A stretch of DNA of 64,000 bases from Kitasatospora cinereorecta (GTDB lineage: Bacteria > Actinomycetota > Actinomycetes > Streptomycetales > Streptomycetaceae). The position numbers and the translations under genes are program-made. Each line of letters starts with the position of its first letter. Within the stretch, counting starts at the first letter, position 1. Location: assembly GCF_024172095.1 (NCBI RefSeq), contig NZ_JAMZDX010000005.1, positions 434,001 to 498,000 of the forward strand, given 5' to 3'. Below, piece by piece: positions 49,849 to 57,583 of the stretch. The notes beneath the pieces were generated by a model, which saw only the letters and a program-made list of their open reading frames with translations, made no database searches and was not told where the DNA came from.

Positions 49849-50817
49849 CTAAGGAGTGATCACCACGCGGCCCGTGGTCCGGCCGGCCGCCACGCGGGCG
49901 ATGGCGGCGGGGGCGGCGGTGAGGGGGAGGCGTTCGCTGACGAGGGGTTTGACGGTGCCCTTGGTGGCGATGTCGGTGAGGTCGCGGTGGCAGCGGGCGA
50001 CGGCGTCGGGGTCGTGGGTGTTGTAGAGGCCCCAGTGCAGGCCGAGGATGGCGTAGTTCTTGACCAGGGCGTGGTTGAGGCCGGGGGCGGGGATCTGGCC
50101 GCCGGCGAAGCCGACGACCAGGATGCGGCCCTCGAAGGCGATGCACTTGGTGGAGCCGGTGTAGGCGTCGCCGCCGACGGGGTCGAAGACGACGTCGGCG
50201 CCGCGGCCGCCGGTGGCGGCCTTGACGGCGGCGACGAAGTCCTCGGCGTGCCGGTCGATGACCAGGTCGGCGCCCAACGCCCTTGCGGCTTCGGCCTTTT
50301 CGGGGCCGCCGACGACGCCGATGACGGTGGCGCCGGCGGCTTTGCCGAGTTGGACGGCGGCGCTGCCGACGCCACCGGCGGCGGCGTGGACGAGCAGGGT
50401 CTCGCCGGGCCGGAGGGCGGCGCGGCGGTGGAGGCCGAACCAGGCGGTCTGGTAGCCGATGTGGAGGGCGGCGGCTTCGGCGTCGTCGAGGGCGTCGGGG
50501 GCGGGGAAGGCGCCGGCGGCGTCCATCAGGGCGTACTCGGCGAAGGCGCCGGCGGGGACGACGGCGGTGCCGAGGACGCGGGTCCCGGCGCGGTCGCCGG
50601 AGGCGATCTCGCCGCAGAGTTCGACGCCGGGGGTGAACGGAAGCGGCGGGCGGACCTGGTAGTGGCCGCGGATCATCAGCGCGTCGGGGAAGTTGACGGC
50701 GGCGGCGCGGACCTTGACGAGGAGTTGGCCGGGGCCGGGGACGGGCACGGGGGCGTCGTCGACGAGTCGCAGGACGTCCTCGGGCTCGCCGAGTTCGGGG
50801 GTCTGCCAGGCCCTCAT
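49849..50817 (-). CDS. Zinc-independent quinone oxidoreductase-like MDR enzyme
   Basis: 322-aa medium-chain dehydrogenase/reductase of the NADPH:quinone oxidoreductase group. Seen: RAAAVNFPDALMIRGHYQ, ALHIGYQTAWFGLHRRA, and cofactor motif HAAAGGVGSAAVQLGKAAGA. No structural zinc cysteines. Third gene of the leftward operon under the TetR dyad; ATG overlaps the SDR stop (ATGA). Probably reduces an enoyl- or keto-intermediate in the same catabolic route; the true substrate is unknown. Confidence 0.9.
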   Translation of the reverse strand: MRAWQTPELGEPEDVLRLVDDAPVPVPGPGQLLVKVRAAAVNFPDALMIRGHYQVRPPLPFTPGVELCGEIASGDRAGTRVLGTAVVPAGAFAEYALMDAAGAFPAPDALDDAEAAALHIGYQTAWFGLHRRAALRPGETLLVHAAAGGVGSAAVQLGKAAGATVIGVVGGPEKAEAARALGADLVIDRHAEDFVAAVKAATGGRGADVVFDPVGGDAYTGSTKCIAFEGRILVVGFAGGQIPAPGLNHALVKNYAILGLHWGLYNTHDPDAVARCHRDLTDIATKGTVKPLVSERLPLTAAPAAIARVAAGRTTGRVVITP

Positions 50818-51599
50818 GCGGTCGCCTCCCGGGCTTCGACGGTCTGCTGGAGCTTGTTCATGCCGGCGAGCCACCGCTCGGGGGTGGTGGCGCGGGCGGC
50901 GTAGTAGTCGGCGACCTCGGGGTGCGGGAGGATCAGGAAGCGGTCCTCGGCCATGGCCTCGAGGGTGGTGTCGGCGACGTCGGCGGGTTCGATGGCGGTG
51001 GGGGCGAGCAGGACCTGGCCGTGTTCGCCGGTGCCGTCGAGCATCCGGGTGCGGACGCCCTGGGGGCAGAGCGCGTGGACCTTGAGGCCGCGGTGGCGGT
51101 AGGTGGCGGCGAGCCATTCGGCGTAGGCGAGGGCGCCGTGCTTGGAGACGGCGTACGGGGCGGAGCCGAGCATGGTGAGCAGGCCGGCGGCGGAGACGGT
51201 GGCGAGGAAGCGGCCTTCGCCGCGTTCCAGCCACTCGGGGAGCAGCAGTCGGCTGGCCCGGACGTGGGCCAGGACGTTGACCTCCCAGGCCTGCGCCCAG
51301 GCGTCGGGGTCGGCGTCGGCGCCACCGACCGGGGCGACGCCGGCGTTGGCGCAGTAGAGGTCGATCCGGCCGAGGGCGGTGCGGGCGGCGGTGATCAGGG
51401 CGGCGACGCCGTCCTCGCTCGCGGCGTCGCCGGGGACGGCGATGCCGTCGACGGCGGTGGCGACGCGGTGGGCGGCGTCGGCGTCGAGGTCGTTGACGAC
51501 GACCCGGGCGCCGGCGGCGGCGAGCGCGGTGGCGAGGGCGGCGCCGATGCCGTGGCCGGCGCCGGTGACCACGGCGGTGGTGCCGGCGAAGGTGCTCAC
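50814..51599 (-). CDS. Short-chain dehydrogenase/reductase (second of pair)
   Basis: 261 aa. Seen: cofactor motif VTGAGHGIGAALA, NAGVAPV (NNAG variant), catalytic Ser in ATVSAAGLL and YAVSKHGAL. The C-terminal extension (PEVADYYAARATTPERWLAG) is usual in SDRs of actinobacterial acyl-CoA catabolism. GTG overlaps the preceding SDR stop (GTGA). Confidence 0.9.
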   Translation of the reverse strand: MSTFAGTTAVVTGAGHGIGAALATALAAAGARVVVNDLDADAAHRVATAVDGIAVPGDAASEDGVAALITAARTALGRIDLYCANAGVAPVGGADADPDAWAQAWEVNVLAHVRASRLLLPEWLERGEGRFLATVSAAGLLTMLGSAPYAVSKHGALAYAEWLAATYRHRGLKVHALCPQGVRTRMLDGTGEHGQVLLAPTAIEPADVADTTLEAMAEDRFLILPHPEVADYYAARATTPERWLAGMNKLQQTVEAREATA

Positions 51600-52351
51600 A
51601 GGCCACCACCGAGGGTGACGCCGCCGTCGACGACGAGGGTCTGGCCGGTGATCCAGCCGGCGTCGGAGGAGAGCAGGAAGGCGACGGCGCCGGCGACGTC
51701 CTCGGGCAGGCCGAGGCGGCGCAGCGGGTAGGCGGCGGCGACCTTGTCCTCGCGGCCCTCGTACAGCGCCTCGGCAAACTTGGTCTTGACGATGGCGGGG
51801 GCGACCGCGTTGACCCGGATGTCGGGGCCGAGTTCGGTGGCCAGCTCGGTGGTGAGGCGGATCAGCGCGGCCTTGGAGACGCCGTACATGCCGATGCCGC
51901 TGGAGGAGCGGATGCCGGCGATGGAGGCGACGTTGACCACGGCGCCCCCGTGCTCGCCCATCCAGGCCGCGTGGGCGCGGCGGGTCCAGGCGAGCGGGGC
52001 GAGCACGTTGACGGCGAGGATCTTGGCGGCGGCGACCGGGTCGGTGTCCAGGACGGGCCCGTAGATCGGGTTGATGCCGGTGTTGTTGACCAGCAGGTCG
52101 AGCCGGCCGAAGGACTCCAGGGTGCGGGTGACGGCCTCCTCCTGGTGGGCGGCGTCGTCGGACTTGCCGGCCACCCCGATCGCGTGGTCGGGGCCACCCA
52201 GGTCGCGTACGGCCTCGGCCAGCGTCTCGGGGGTGCGAGCGGTGATGCAGACCTTGGCCCCGCGCTGGACGAGCTCCCGCGCGATGCCGAGGCCGATGCC
52301 CCGGCTGGCTCCGGTCACCACGGCCACCTGGCCCTTGAACGACAGTGTCAT
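51596..52351 (-). CDS. Short-chain dehydrogenase/reductase (FabG-like), first of pair
   Basis: 251 aa. Seen: VTGASRGIGLGIA, VNNTGINPIYG, ASIAGIRSSSGIGMYGVSKAA and a C-terminal ITGQTLVVDGG, all standard for 3-ketoacyl/3-hydroxyacyl reductases. First gene of the operon starting at the second 23-bp dyad, about 30 bp upstream of the ATG. Its paired orientation opposite the dehydrogenase operon suggests 3-hydroxyacyl-CoA oxidation in the same pathway. Confidence 0.92.
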   Translation of the reverse strand: MTLSFKGQVAVVTGASRGIGLGIARELVQRGAKVCITARTPETLAEAVRDLGGPDHAIGVAGKSDDAAHQEEAVTRTLESFGRLDLLVNNTGINPIYGPVLDTDPVAAAKILAVNVLAPLAWTRRAHAAWMGEHGGAVVNVASIAGIRSSSGIGMYGVSKAALIRLTTELATELGPDIRVNAVAPAIVKTKFAEALYEGREDKVAAAYPLRRLGLPEDVAGAVAFLLSSDAGWITGQTLVVDGGVTLGGGL

Positions 52352-52379
52352 CGCCGTACCTTTCCAAAGAGTGCAACCT

Positions 52380-52402
52380 GTGACTAAGCGCTTGCTTAGC
52401 AT
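52380..52402 (-). promoter_or_regulatory. TetR operator, copy 2 (23-bp dyad)
   Basis: Identical to copy 1 in reverse orientation. It lies 29 bp before the SDR start and 71 bp before the tetR start, between divergent genes, so the TetR protein probably controls both and itself. Confidence 0.8.
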
Positions 52403-52472
52403 CTGGGCGACGGGCGACACTGTCAACAGCCCGGCAGCCGGGCGCCTTGATCGATCTGCGAGGATTGGGCCC

Positions 52473-53087
52473 ATGACCGACCACGCGACCGCCGAACTGT
52501 GGCCCGGGGAACGCACCGAGGCCGCCCGGCGCCTGCTGCTCGCCGCGGTCGAGTCCTTCGCCCGCCGCGGCTTCCACGCCACCACCACGCGGGACATCGC
52601 GACCGCGGCCGGGATGAGCCCGGCGGCGCTGTACATCCACTACCCGTCCAAGGCGGCGCTGCTCGCCGAGATCTCCCGGACCGGACACCAGTCCACCCTG
52701 GACCTGGTCGAGCGGGCCGAGGCGTCCAGCACCGAGCCGGTGGAGCAGATGCGACGGCTGGTGGAGGAGTTCACCCGCTGGCACGCCCACGGTCACACGG
52801 TCGGCCGGATCGTCAACAACGAGCTGCACGCGCTGCCCGAGGAGGACTTCGCGGCCGTCGCCGAGCTGCGGATCCGGATCGAGGAGACGGTGCTGCGGAT
52901 CATCGCCCGGGGCGTCGACGCCGGCCGGTTCGAGGTGCCCGACCAGCGGACCGCGGCCCGGGCGGTCACCTCGCTCGGCATCGACGTCTCGCGCTGGTAC
53001 ACCGAGCGCAGCAGCGAATCCCCGGAGGAGCTGGGCCGCCGGTACGCCGTCCTGGTGCTGCGGATGCTCGGCGCGGCGGCCGGCTAG
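52473..53087 (+). CDS. TetR-family regulator of the acyl-CoA catabolic operons
   Basis: 204 aa. Seen: N-terminal HTH (about 15-60) with AAVESFARRGFHATTTRDIA and AGMSPAALYIHYPSKAALL; C-terminal ligand domain with ERSSESPEELGRRYAVLVLRML. Resembles KstR2/FadR-type regulators of CoA-ester catabolism, whose operators have a similar AAGCAAG/CTTGCTT core (inference). Divergent from the SDR operon and next to a 23-bp dyad that recurs 7.4 kb away. Stop overlaps the start of a MITE-like repeat. Confidence 0.92.
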   Translation: MTDHATAELWPGERTEAARRLLLAAVESFARRGFHATTTRDIATAAGMSPAALYIHYPSKAALLAEISRTGHQSTLDLVERAEASSTEPVEQMRRLVEEFTRWHAHGHTVGRIVNNELHALPEEDFAAVAELRIRIEETVLRIIARGVDAGRFEVPDQRTAARAVTSLGIDVSRWYTERSSESPEELGRRYAVLVLRMLGAAAG

Positions 53088-53247
53088 GGCCTCTCGTTCG
53101 GGTCACGTCGGATCAGCGGGCGGCGTTGGAGTGCGTGGCTCGGCGGTGCGGAGGAGGGAGTCCATGCGGAGCATCGGCGACCGACGACAAGCCGGCGAGG
53201 TGCGTGCTCCGGCGACGGGCGCCCGGCGTGATCCGAACGAGAGGCCC
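53087..53247. mobile_element. MITE-like element with 15-bp terminal inverted repeats
   Basis: Ends GGGCCTCTCGTTCGG (53087-53101) and CCGAACGAGAGGCCC (53233-53247) are exact complements enclosing 131 bp with no gene. The left end continues GTCACGTCGGATCAGCG, which recurs at 56051-56082. No transposase in the window. Inference from structure only; could instead be an oversized hairpin terminator for tetR. Confidence 0.55.
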
Positions 53248-53251
53248 TCAT

Positions 53252-53307
53252 GCCTCTGCGGCGGCGCGGGCGGCCGGCCAGGCCTCTGCGGCGGCGCGGG
53301 CGGCCGG
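53252..53307 (+). repeat. Two tandem copies of a 26-bp GC-rich unit
   Basis: 53252-53277 and 53282-53307 are identical 26-mers with a 30-bp period, starting GCCTCTGCGGCGGCG. No role evident; lies just before the DUF4331 gene promoter region. Confidence 0.75.
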
Positions 53308-53365
53308 GGCGTGCTAGCAATGCCCCGAGGGGCGGGGCCGCACGACTCGAGGACCGGAGACCGCG

Positions 53366-54316
53366 ATGTCGCACCACCTGAGCGGGCCGAACCTGCGCTC
53401 CCCGCGCGAGGACGCCCGCCTGGACATGACCGACCTGTACGCCTTCTCGGCTCCGGTCGGCCGGACCGTGCTGATCCTGGACGTCCACCCCCTGGCGACC
53501 GCCGACAGCGCCGCCTTCCACCCGGACGCGGTGTACCGGATCAACGTGGACACCGACGGCGACCACCGCGCCGACGTGGCCTTCAGCTTCACCTTCACGG
53601 ACCCGGCGGCCGGGCCGCAGACCATGACCGTGCACCGCGCCGACGGCGCCGCCGCCCAGGACCACGAGGCCGGCGGGACGGTGCTGGCGACCGGGGTGCC
53701 GGTCACCCTGGGCGCCGAGGATCAACCGGTCGAGGCCGGTCCGTACCGGGTCGCGGTGGGGCTGCGCAGCGACCCGTTCTTCGCCGACCTGGACGGCATC
53801 GTGAACGGGTTCACCTGGACCGGCGTGGACTGGGGGGCGGACAAGAACGTGCTCGGCATCGTGCTGGAACTCCCGGACGCGGAACTCGCCCCGGGGACGG
53901 AGCTCGGCCTGTGGGGCCGGGTGAGCCTGCGGGAGGGCGGGCGGCTGGTGTCGGTCGACCGCGGGGCGCACCCCTCGCTGACCGCCTACTTCAACGCCGA
54001 GGAGGTCAAGGACGCCTACAACGCGGGCGAGCCGGCCGACGACTGGGCGACCTACCGGGAGCCGTGGATCGCCGCGCTCGAGCACCTCGGCGGCTACACC
54101 GGCGACGCGGCCGAGGCGCAGCTGCGGATCGTGCTGCCGGACGTGCTGCACTACGACCGGTCCCGCCCGGCCGGCTACCCGAACGGCCGCACGCTGACCG
54201 ACGACGTCACCTCGACCCGGCTGTCGATGATCACCAACGGTGCGGTGCCGACCGACCACATCGGTCCGCACACCGATCTGCTGCCGCACTTCCCGTACCT
54301 CGGCCGCCCGCACTGA
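53366..54316 (+). CDS. DUF4331 family protein
   Basis: 316 aa, family of unknown function with conserved Ser/Asp-rich beta blocks. Seen: N-terminal LSGPNLRSPREDARLDMTDLY, the NVDTDGDHRADVAFSFTF block, DLDGIVNGFTWTGVDWGADK and YPNGRTLTDDVTSTRLSM at the end, all typical of DUF4331. No signal peptide, unlike many secreted homologues, so it is probably cytoplasmic. Monocistronic, after the tandem repeat. Confidence 0.9.
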   Translation: MSHHLSGPNLRSPREDARLDMTDLYAFSAPVGRTVLILDVHPLATADSAAFHPDAVYRINVDTDGDHRADVAFSFTFTDPAAGPQTMTVHRADGAAAQDHEAGGTVLATGVPVTLGAEDQPVEAGPYRVAVGLRSDPFFADLDGIVNGFTWTGVDWGADKNVLGIVLELPDAELAPGTELGLWGRVSLREGGRLVSVDRGAHPSLTAYFNAEEVKDAYNAGEPADDWATYREPWIAALEHLGGYTGDAAEAQLRIVLPDVLHYDRSRPAGYPNGRTLTDDVTSTRLSMITNGAVPTDHIGPHTDLLPHFPYLGRPH

Positions 54317-54365
54317 CACCCCGGACCACTGCACCGACGCGGAGCACTTCCCAGCCGGGCGATCA

Positions 54366-54384
54366 TTAGGTTAGGCTCACCTAA
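54366..54384 (+). promoter_or_regulatory. Iron box (DmdR/IdeR-type operator)
   Basis: TTAGGTTAGGCTCACCTAA matches the 19-bp actinobacterial DtxR-family iron box at 18 of 19 positions. It lies 20 bp before the ATG of the DUF2470 gene, directly before GAGGAGG, so repression in iron sufficiency is expected. Confidence 0.88.
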
Positions 54385-54403
54385 CTTAATGAGGAGGTCC
54401 CGG

Positions 54404-55249
54404 ATGCCCGACACCGAGAACGCGCCCACCCCGGCGGAACGGGTGCGCACCCTGCTGGCGAACGCCTCCTCGGTGGTGCTGGACATCCCCGGCGTCGACC
54501 TCACCGCCCGACCCGGCCTCCCGCCGCTGGTCGACTGCGCGGTGCTGCCCGACGGCGCCCTCGCCGTCCTGGTCGAGACCGACTCCCCGCTCCACCGGAT
54601 CGCCGCCATCGCCGCACTGACCCGGCGGGCAGCGCAGTCCGAAGCCCCACCGCATGGCCGGCACGCAGCCCGGGAGGACGCCTGGCAGGACGAGCCGGCC
54701 GCCGAGCTGGAGGCCGTCGACGTCGCCCCGGTCGCCCTCCCCCACCGCATCCGCGGCCGCGCCCTCGCCCAGGGCCGGCTCACCCTCCCGGCGCCCGGCG
54801 AGCCCTTCGACACGCTCTTCCCCCGGGTCTCCCCCGCCGGACGGACGCAGCTGCGCCTGGAACTCGACCACCTGGCCGTCGACGACCTCCGGGGCTTCGA
54901 CTGCTGCATCGACCTCGCCGCCTTCACCGCCGCCGCGGCCGACCCGGTCGCCGCCGAGGAGGCCGGGCTGCTCCAGCACCTGGACGCCGCCCACGCCGAC
55001 CAGCTGGACGACCTCGGCCGCCGGGCCGTCGGCTCCGGCGCGGCGGCCACCTCCTGGGCCGGCCGCGAACCGGTCCGGGTCCGGCCGGTCGCCCTCGACC
55101 GCTACGGCCTGCGGGTGCGGATGATCGGCGCCGACGGGAACGCGGAGCTGATGGACGCCCGATTCGACTTCCCCCGCCCGCTGGACGGCCCCGAGCAGCT
55201 CCCGGAGGCCATGCACCGCCTGTTCGCGCAGGTCAGGAACTCGGGCTGA
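54404..55249 (+). CDS. DUF2470-domain protein, iron-regulated (HugZ-like)
   Basis: 281 aa. C-terminal DUF2470 domain (about 190-275: EAGLLQHLDAAHADQLDDLG, ALDRYGLRVRMIGADGNAEL) as in heme-utilisation protein HugZ, preceded by a split-barrel-like N-terminal region starting ERVRTLLANASSVVLDIPG. ATG at 54404 follows GAGGAGG; the frame is open upstream across the iron box. The iron box argues for heme or iron mobilisation under starvation; heme degradation itself is inference. Overlaps the convergent VOC gene by 17 bp. Confidence 0.88.
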   Translation: MPDTENAPTPAERVRTLLANASSVVLDIPGVDLTARPGLPPLVDCAVLPDGALAVLVETDSPLHRIAAIAALTRRAAQSEAPPHGRHAAREDAWQDEPAAELEAVDVAPVALPHRIRGRALAQGRLTLPAPGEPFDTLFPRVSPAGRTQLRLELDHLAVDDLRGFDCCIDLAAFTAAAADPVAAEEAGLLQHLDAAHADQLDDLGRRAVGSGAAATSWAGREPVRVRPVALDRYGLRVRMIGADGNAELMDARFDFPRPLDGPEQLPEAMHRLFAQVRNSG

Positions 55250-56003
55250 TCACCGAGAAGAGCCCGCCCTCGCGGTCCGCGACCCGGGCCACCCGCCCGT
55301 ACGGGGTGTCCACCGGGTCGCCGGCGATCCGGCCGCCGAGCTCCACCGCGCGCTTCACCGCCTCGTCCGTGTCCGTCACCGAGAAGAACACCTCCCAGTG
55401 CGGCGCGATGTCCCTCGCCCCGCGCAGCGCCGCCACGCTCCGGCCCTCCGAACGCAGCACCACCCGCTCGTGCTCGTAGCGGACCTCGAAGTGCGACGGG
55501 TCGCGGTCGTCCCAGCGGAACACCTCGCCGTAGAAGAGCGCGGCGGCGAACGGGTCGGCGGTACGCAGCTCGATCCAGACCGGGGCGCCCGGCGTCTCCG
55601 TCCAGACGTCCTCGCCCGGCTCGCCCTCCCAGACCCCGAAGACGGCGCCGAACGGGTCCGCCGCCAGCGCGAGCCGACCGGCGTCGAAGCGCAGCGGGCC
55701 GACCGCCAGGGTGCCGCCGCGCTCGCGGATCGCCTCGCCCACCCGGTCGGCGCTCTCGGTGCCGAAGTAGGTGGTCCAGGCGACCGGCGGCTGCCAGTCC
55801 CCCGCGACCACGCCGAGCCCGGCCACCTCCACCCCGTCCACCACGGCCCGCAGGTACGGCCCCCACCGGTCCGGCCCCGCCTCGAACGTCCACCCCAGCA
55901 GCGGACCGTAGAAGGCCCTCGCGGTGTCGAGATCACGGGCCATCAGGCTGACCCAGCACGGCGCGGCCGCAACGCAGCGCACCCGGACCGTCTGCTCACC
56001 CAT
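55233..56003 (-). CDS. VOC-superfamily (glyoxalase-like) protein, two domains
   Basis: 256 aa with tandem VOC domains (about 10-125 and 135-250). Seen: PCWVSLMARDLDTARAFYGP opens the first, WIELRTADPFAAALFYGEVF the second; each ends in a DPFGAVFGVWE or DREGGLFSVI block. Such proteins include glyoxalases, dioxygenases and drug-binding proteins; the metal-ligand set is not clear enough to choose. Convergent with and overlapping the DUF2470 gene by 17 bp. Confidence 0.87.
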   Translation of the reverse strand: MGEQTVRVRCVAAAPCWVSLMARDLDTARAFYGPLLGWTFEAGPDRWGPYLRAVVDGVEVAGLGVVAGDWQPPVAWTTYFGTESADRVGEAIRERGGTLAVGPLRFDAGRLALAADPFGAVFGVWEGEPGEDVWTETPGAPVWIELRTADPFAAALFYGEVFRWDDRDPSHFEVRYEHERVVLRSEGRSVAALRGARDIAPHWEVFFSVTDTDEAVKRAVELGGRIAGDPVDTPYGRVARVADREGGLFSVISPSS

Positions 56004-56050
56004 CCGCGAAGTCTCCTTCCGAGGTCACCGTCGGCTCTGCACAGAGCCTA

Positions 56051-56082
56051 GGCCCTCTCGTTCGGGTCACGTCGGATCAGCG
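56051..56082 (+). repeat. Solo copy of the MITE-like left end
   Basis: 31 of 32 positions match 53087-53118. No matching inverted end was seen nearby. It lies upstream of the ferredoxin-reductase-like gene. Confidence 0.7.
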
Positions 56083-56216
56083 CGCGGGCTGTGCCGGGCC
56101 ACCGGGCGCCGCTCGGGAGGGCGGACGCGGCGCGGCGGGTGGAGGGGGACGCGGCCCGGGTGCGATCGTCGGCGGGGATTCGGTGGAACCGGGCATTCGG
56201 TGGAAGGAGTACGGGT

Positions 56217-57428
56217 ATGGACACCACTCACGTCATCCTGGGGGCGAGCCTGGCCGGCGCCAAGGCGGCCGAGGCACTGCGCGCGGAGGGCCACCAGGGC
56301 CCGATCGTGCTGATCGGCGAGGAGCCTGACCGCCCGTACGAACGGCCGCCGCTCTCCAAGGGCTACCTCCTGGGCAAGACCGAACGCGAGAAGATCTTCG
56401 TGCACCCGGCCGGCTGGTACGCCGAGCACGGCGTCGACCTGCGGCTCGGCACCGCGGCCACCGCACTGGACCTGGCCGCCCGCACGGTCACCCTCGCCGA
56501 CGGCGAGCGGGTCGGCTTCGGGAAGCTGCTGCTGGCGACCGGTGCCTCGCCGCGCCGGATCCCGGTGCCCGGCGGGGACGCCGAGCACGTGCTCTACCTG
56601 CGCCGGGTCGGCGACAGCGAGCGGCTGAAGGCGGCGTTCCGGCCGGGCGCCCGGGTGGTGGTGGTCGGCGCCGGGTGGATCGGGCTGGAGACCGCGGCGG
56701 CGGCCCGCGCCGCGGGCTGCGAGGTGACCGTGCTGGAGGTGGCCGAGCTGCCGCTGCTGCGGGTGCTCGGCCGGGAGGTGGCGCAGGTCTTCGCCGACCT
56801 GCATCGGGCGCACGGTGTGGAGCTGCGCTTCGGCGTGCAGGTCGCGGCGATCCGCACCGACGGGGTGCAGCTGGGCGACGGCACCGTCGTCCCGGCGGAC
56901 GCCGTGGTGGTGGGCGTGGGCATCGCCCCGAACACCGCGCTGGCCGCCGACGCCGGACTGACCGTGGACAACGGCGTGCGCACCGACGCGCACCTGCGCA
57001 CCTCGCACCCCGACGTGTTCGCCGCCGGCGACGTGGCCAACGCCGACCATCCGGTGCTGGGCCGGCCGATCCGGGTCGAGCACTGGGCCAACGCGCTCAA
57101 CCAGCCTGCGGTGGCGGCCCGTTCGATGCTCGGACAGGACGCCGTGTACGACCGGGTGCCGTACTTCTTCACCGACCAGTACGACCTCGGCATGGAGTAC
57201 ACCGGGTACGTCGAACCGGGCGGCTACGACCGGGTGGTGTTCCGCGGCGACGTGGCGGGGCGGGAGTTCGTCGCGTTCTGGCTGGACGCCGAACGCCGGG
57301 TGCTGGCCGGCATGAACGTCAACGTCTGGGACGTCACCGACCCGATCCGCGCCCTGGTCTCCTCCGGCCGCCCGGTCGACCCGGACCGCCTCGCCGACCC
57401 CGCCGTCCCGCTGAACGAACTGCCCTGA
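56217..57428 (+). CDS. Ferredoxin reductase-like FAD/NAD(P) oxidoreductase
   Basis: 403-aa flavoprotein of the BphA4/rubredoxin reductase group that passes electrons from NAD(P)H to a ferredoxin. Seen: HVILGASLAGAKAAEALRAE (FAD), YERPPLSKGYLLG, second Rossmann VVVVGAGWIGLETAAAA (NAD), and VFAAGDVANADHP. ATG follows AAGGAG. Two copies of ATTCGGTGGAA (56178-56188, 56195-56205) lie just upstream. No ferredoxin or oxygenase gene is adjacent. Confidence 0.92.
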   Translation: MDTTHVILGASLAGAKAAEALRAEGHQGPIVLIGEEPDRPYERPPLSKGYLLGKTEREKIFVHPAGWYAEHGVDLRLGTAATALDLAARTVTLADGERVGFGKLLLATGASPRRIPVPGGDAEHVLYLRRVGDSERLKAAFRPGARVVVVGAGWIGLETAAAARAAGCEVTVLEVAELPLLRVLGREVAQVFADLHRAHGVELRFGVQVAAIRTDGVQLGDGTVVPADAVVVGVGIAPNTALAADAGLTVDNGVRTDAHLRTSHPDVFAAGDVANADHPVLGRPIRVEHWANALNQPAVAARSMLGQDAVYDRVPYFFTDQYDLGMEYTGYVEPGGYDRVVFRGDVAGREFVAFWLDAERRVLAGMNVNVWDVTDPIRALVSSGRPVDPDRLADPAVPLNELP

Positions 57429-57583
57429 CCCGGCCGGAGGCCCGCCGACGCACTCGGGCGCCGTACGGAACCGCCTTGCGCCGGCCCGGCCGGACGGGGT
57501 GGGATGCGTACGGCGCCCGGGTGGTCGGTCCCCGCGTCGCGCCGGCGTCCTGCCGAACGGCCGACGGGGAACGGGGGGACGCG

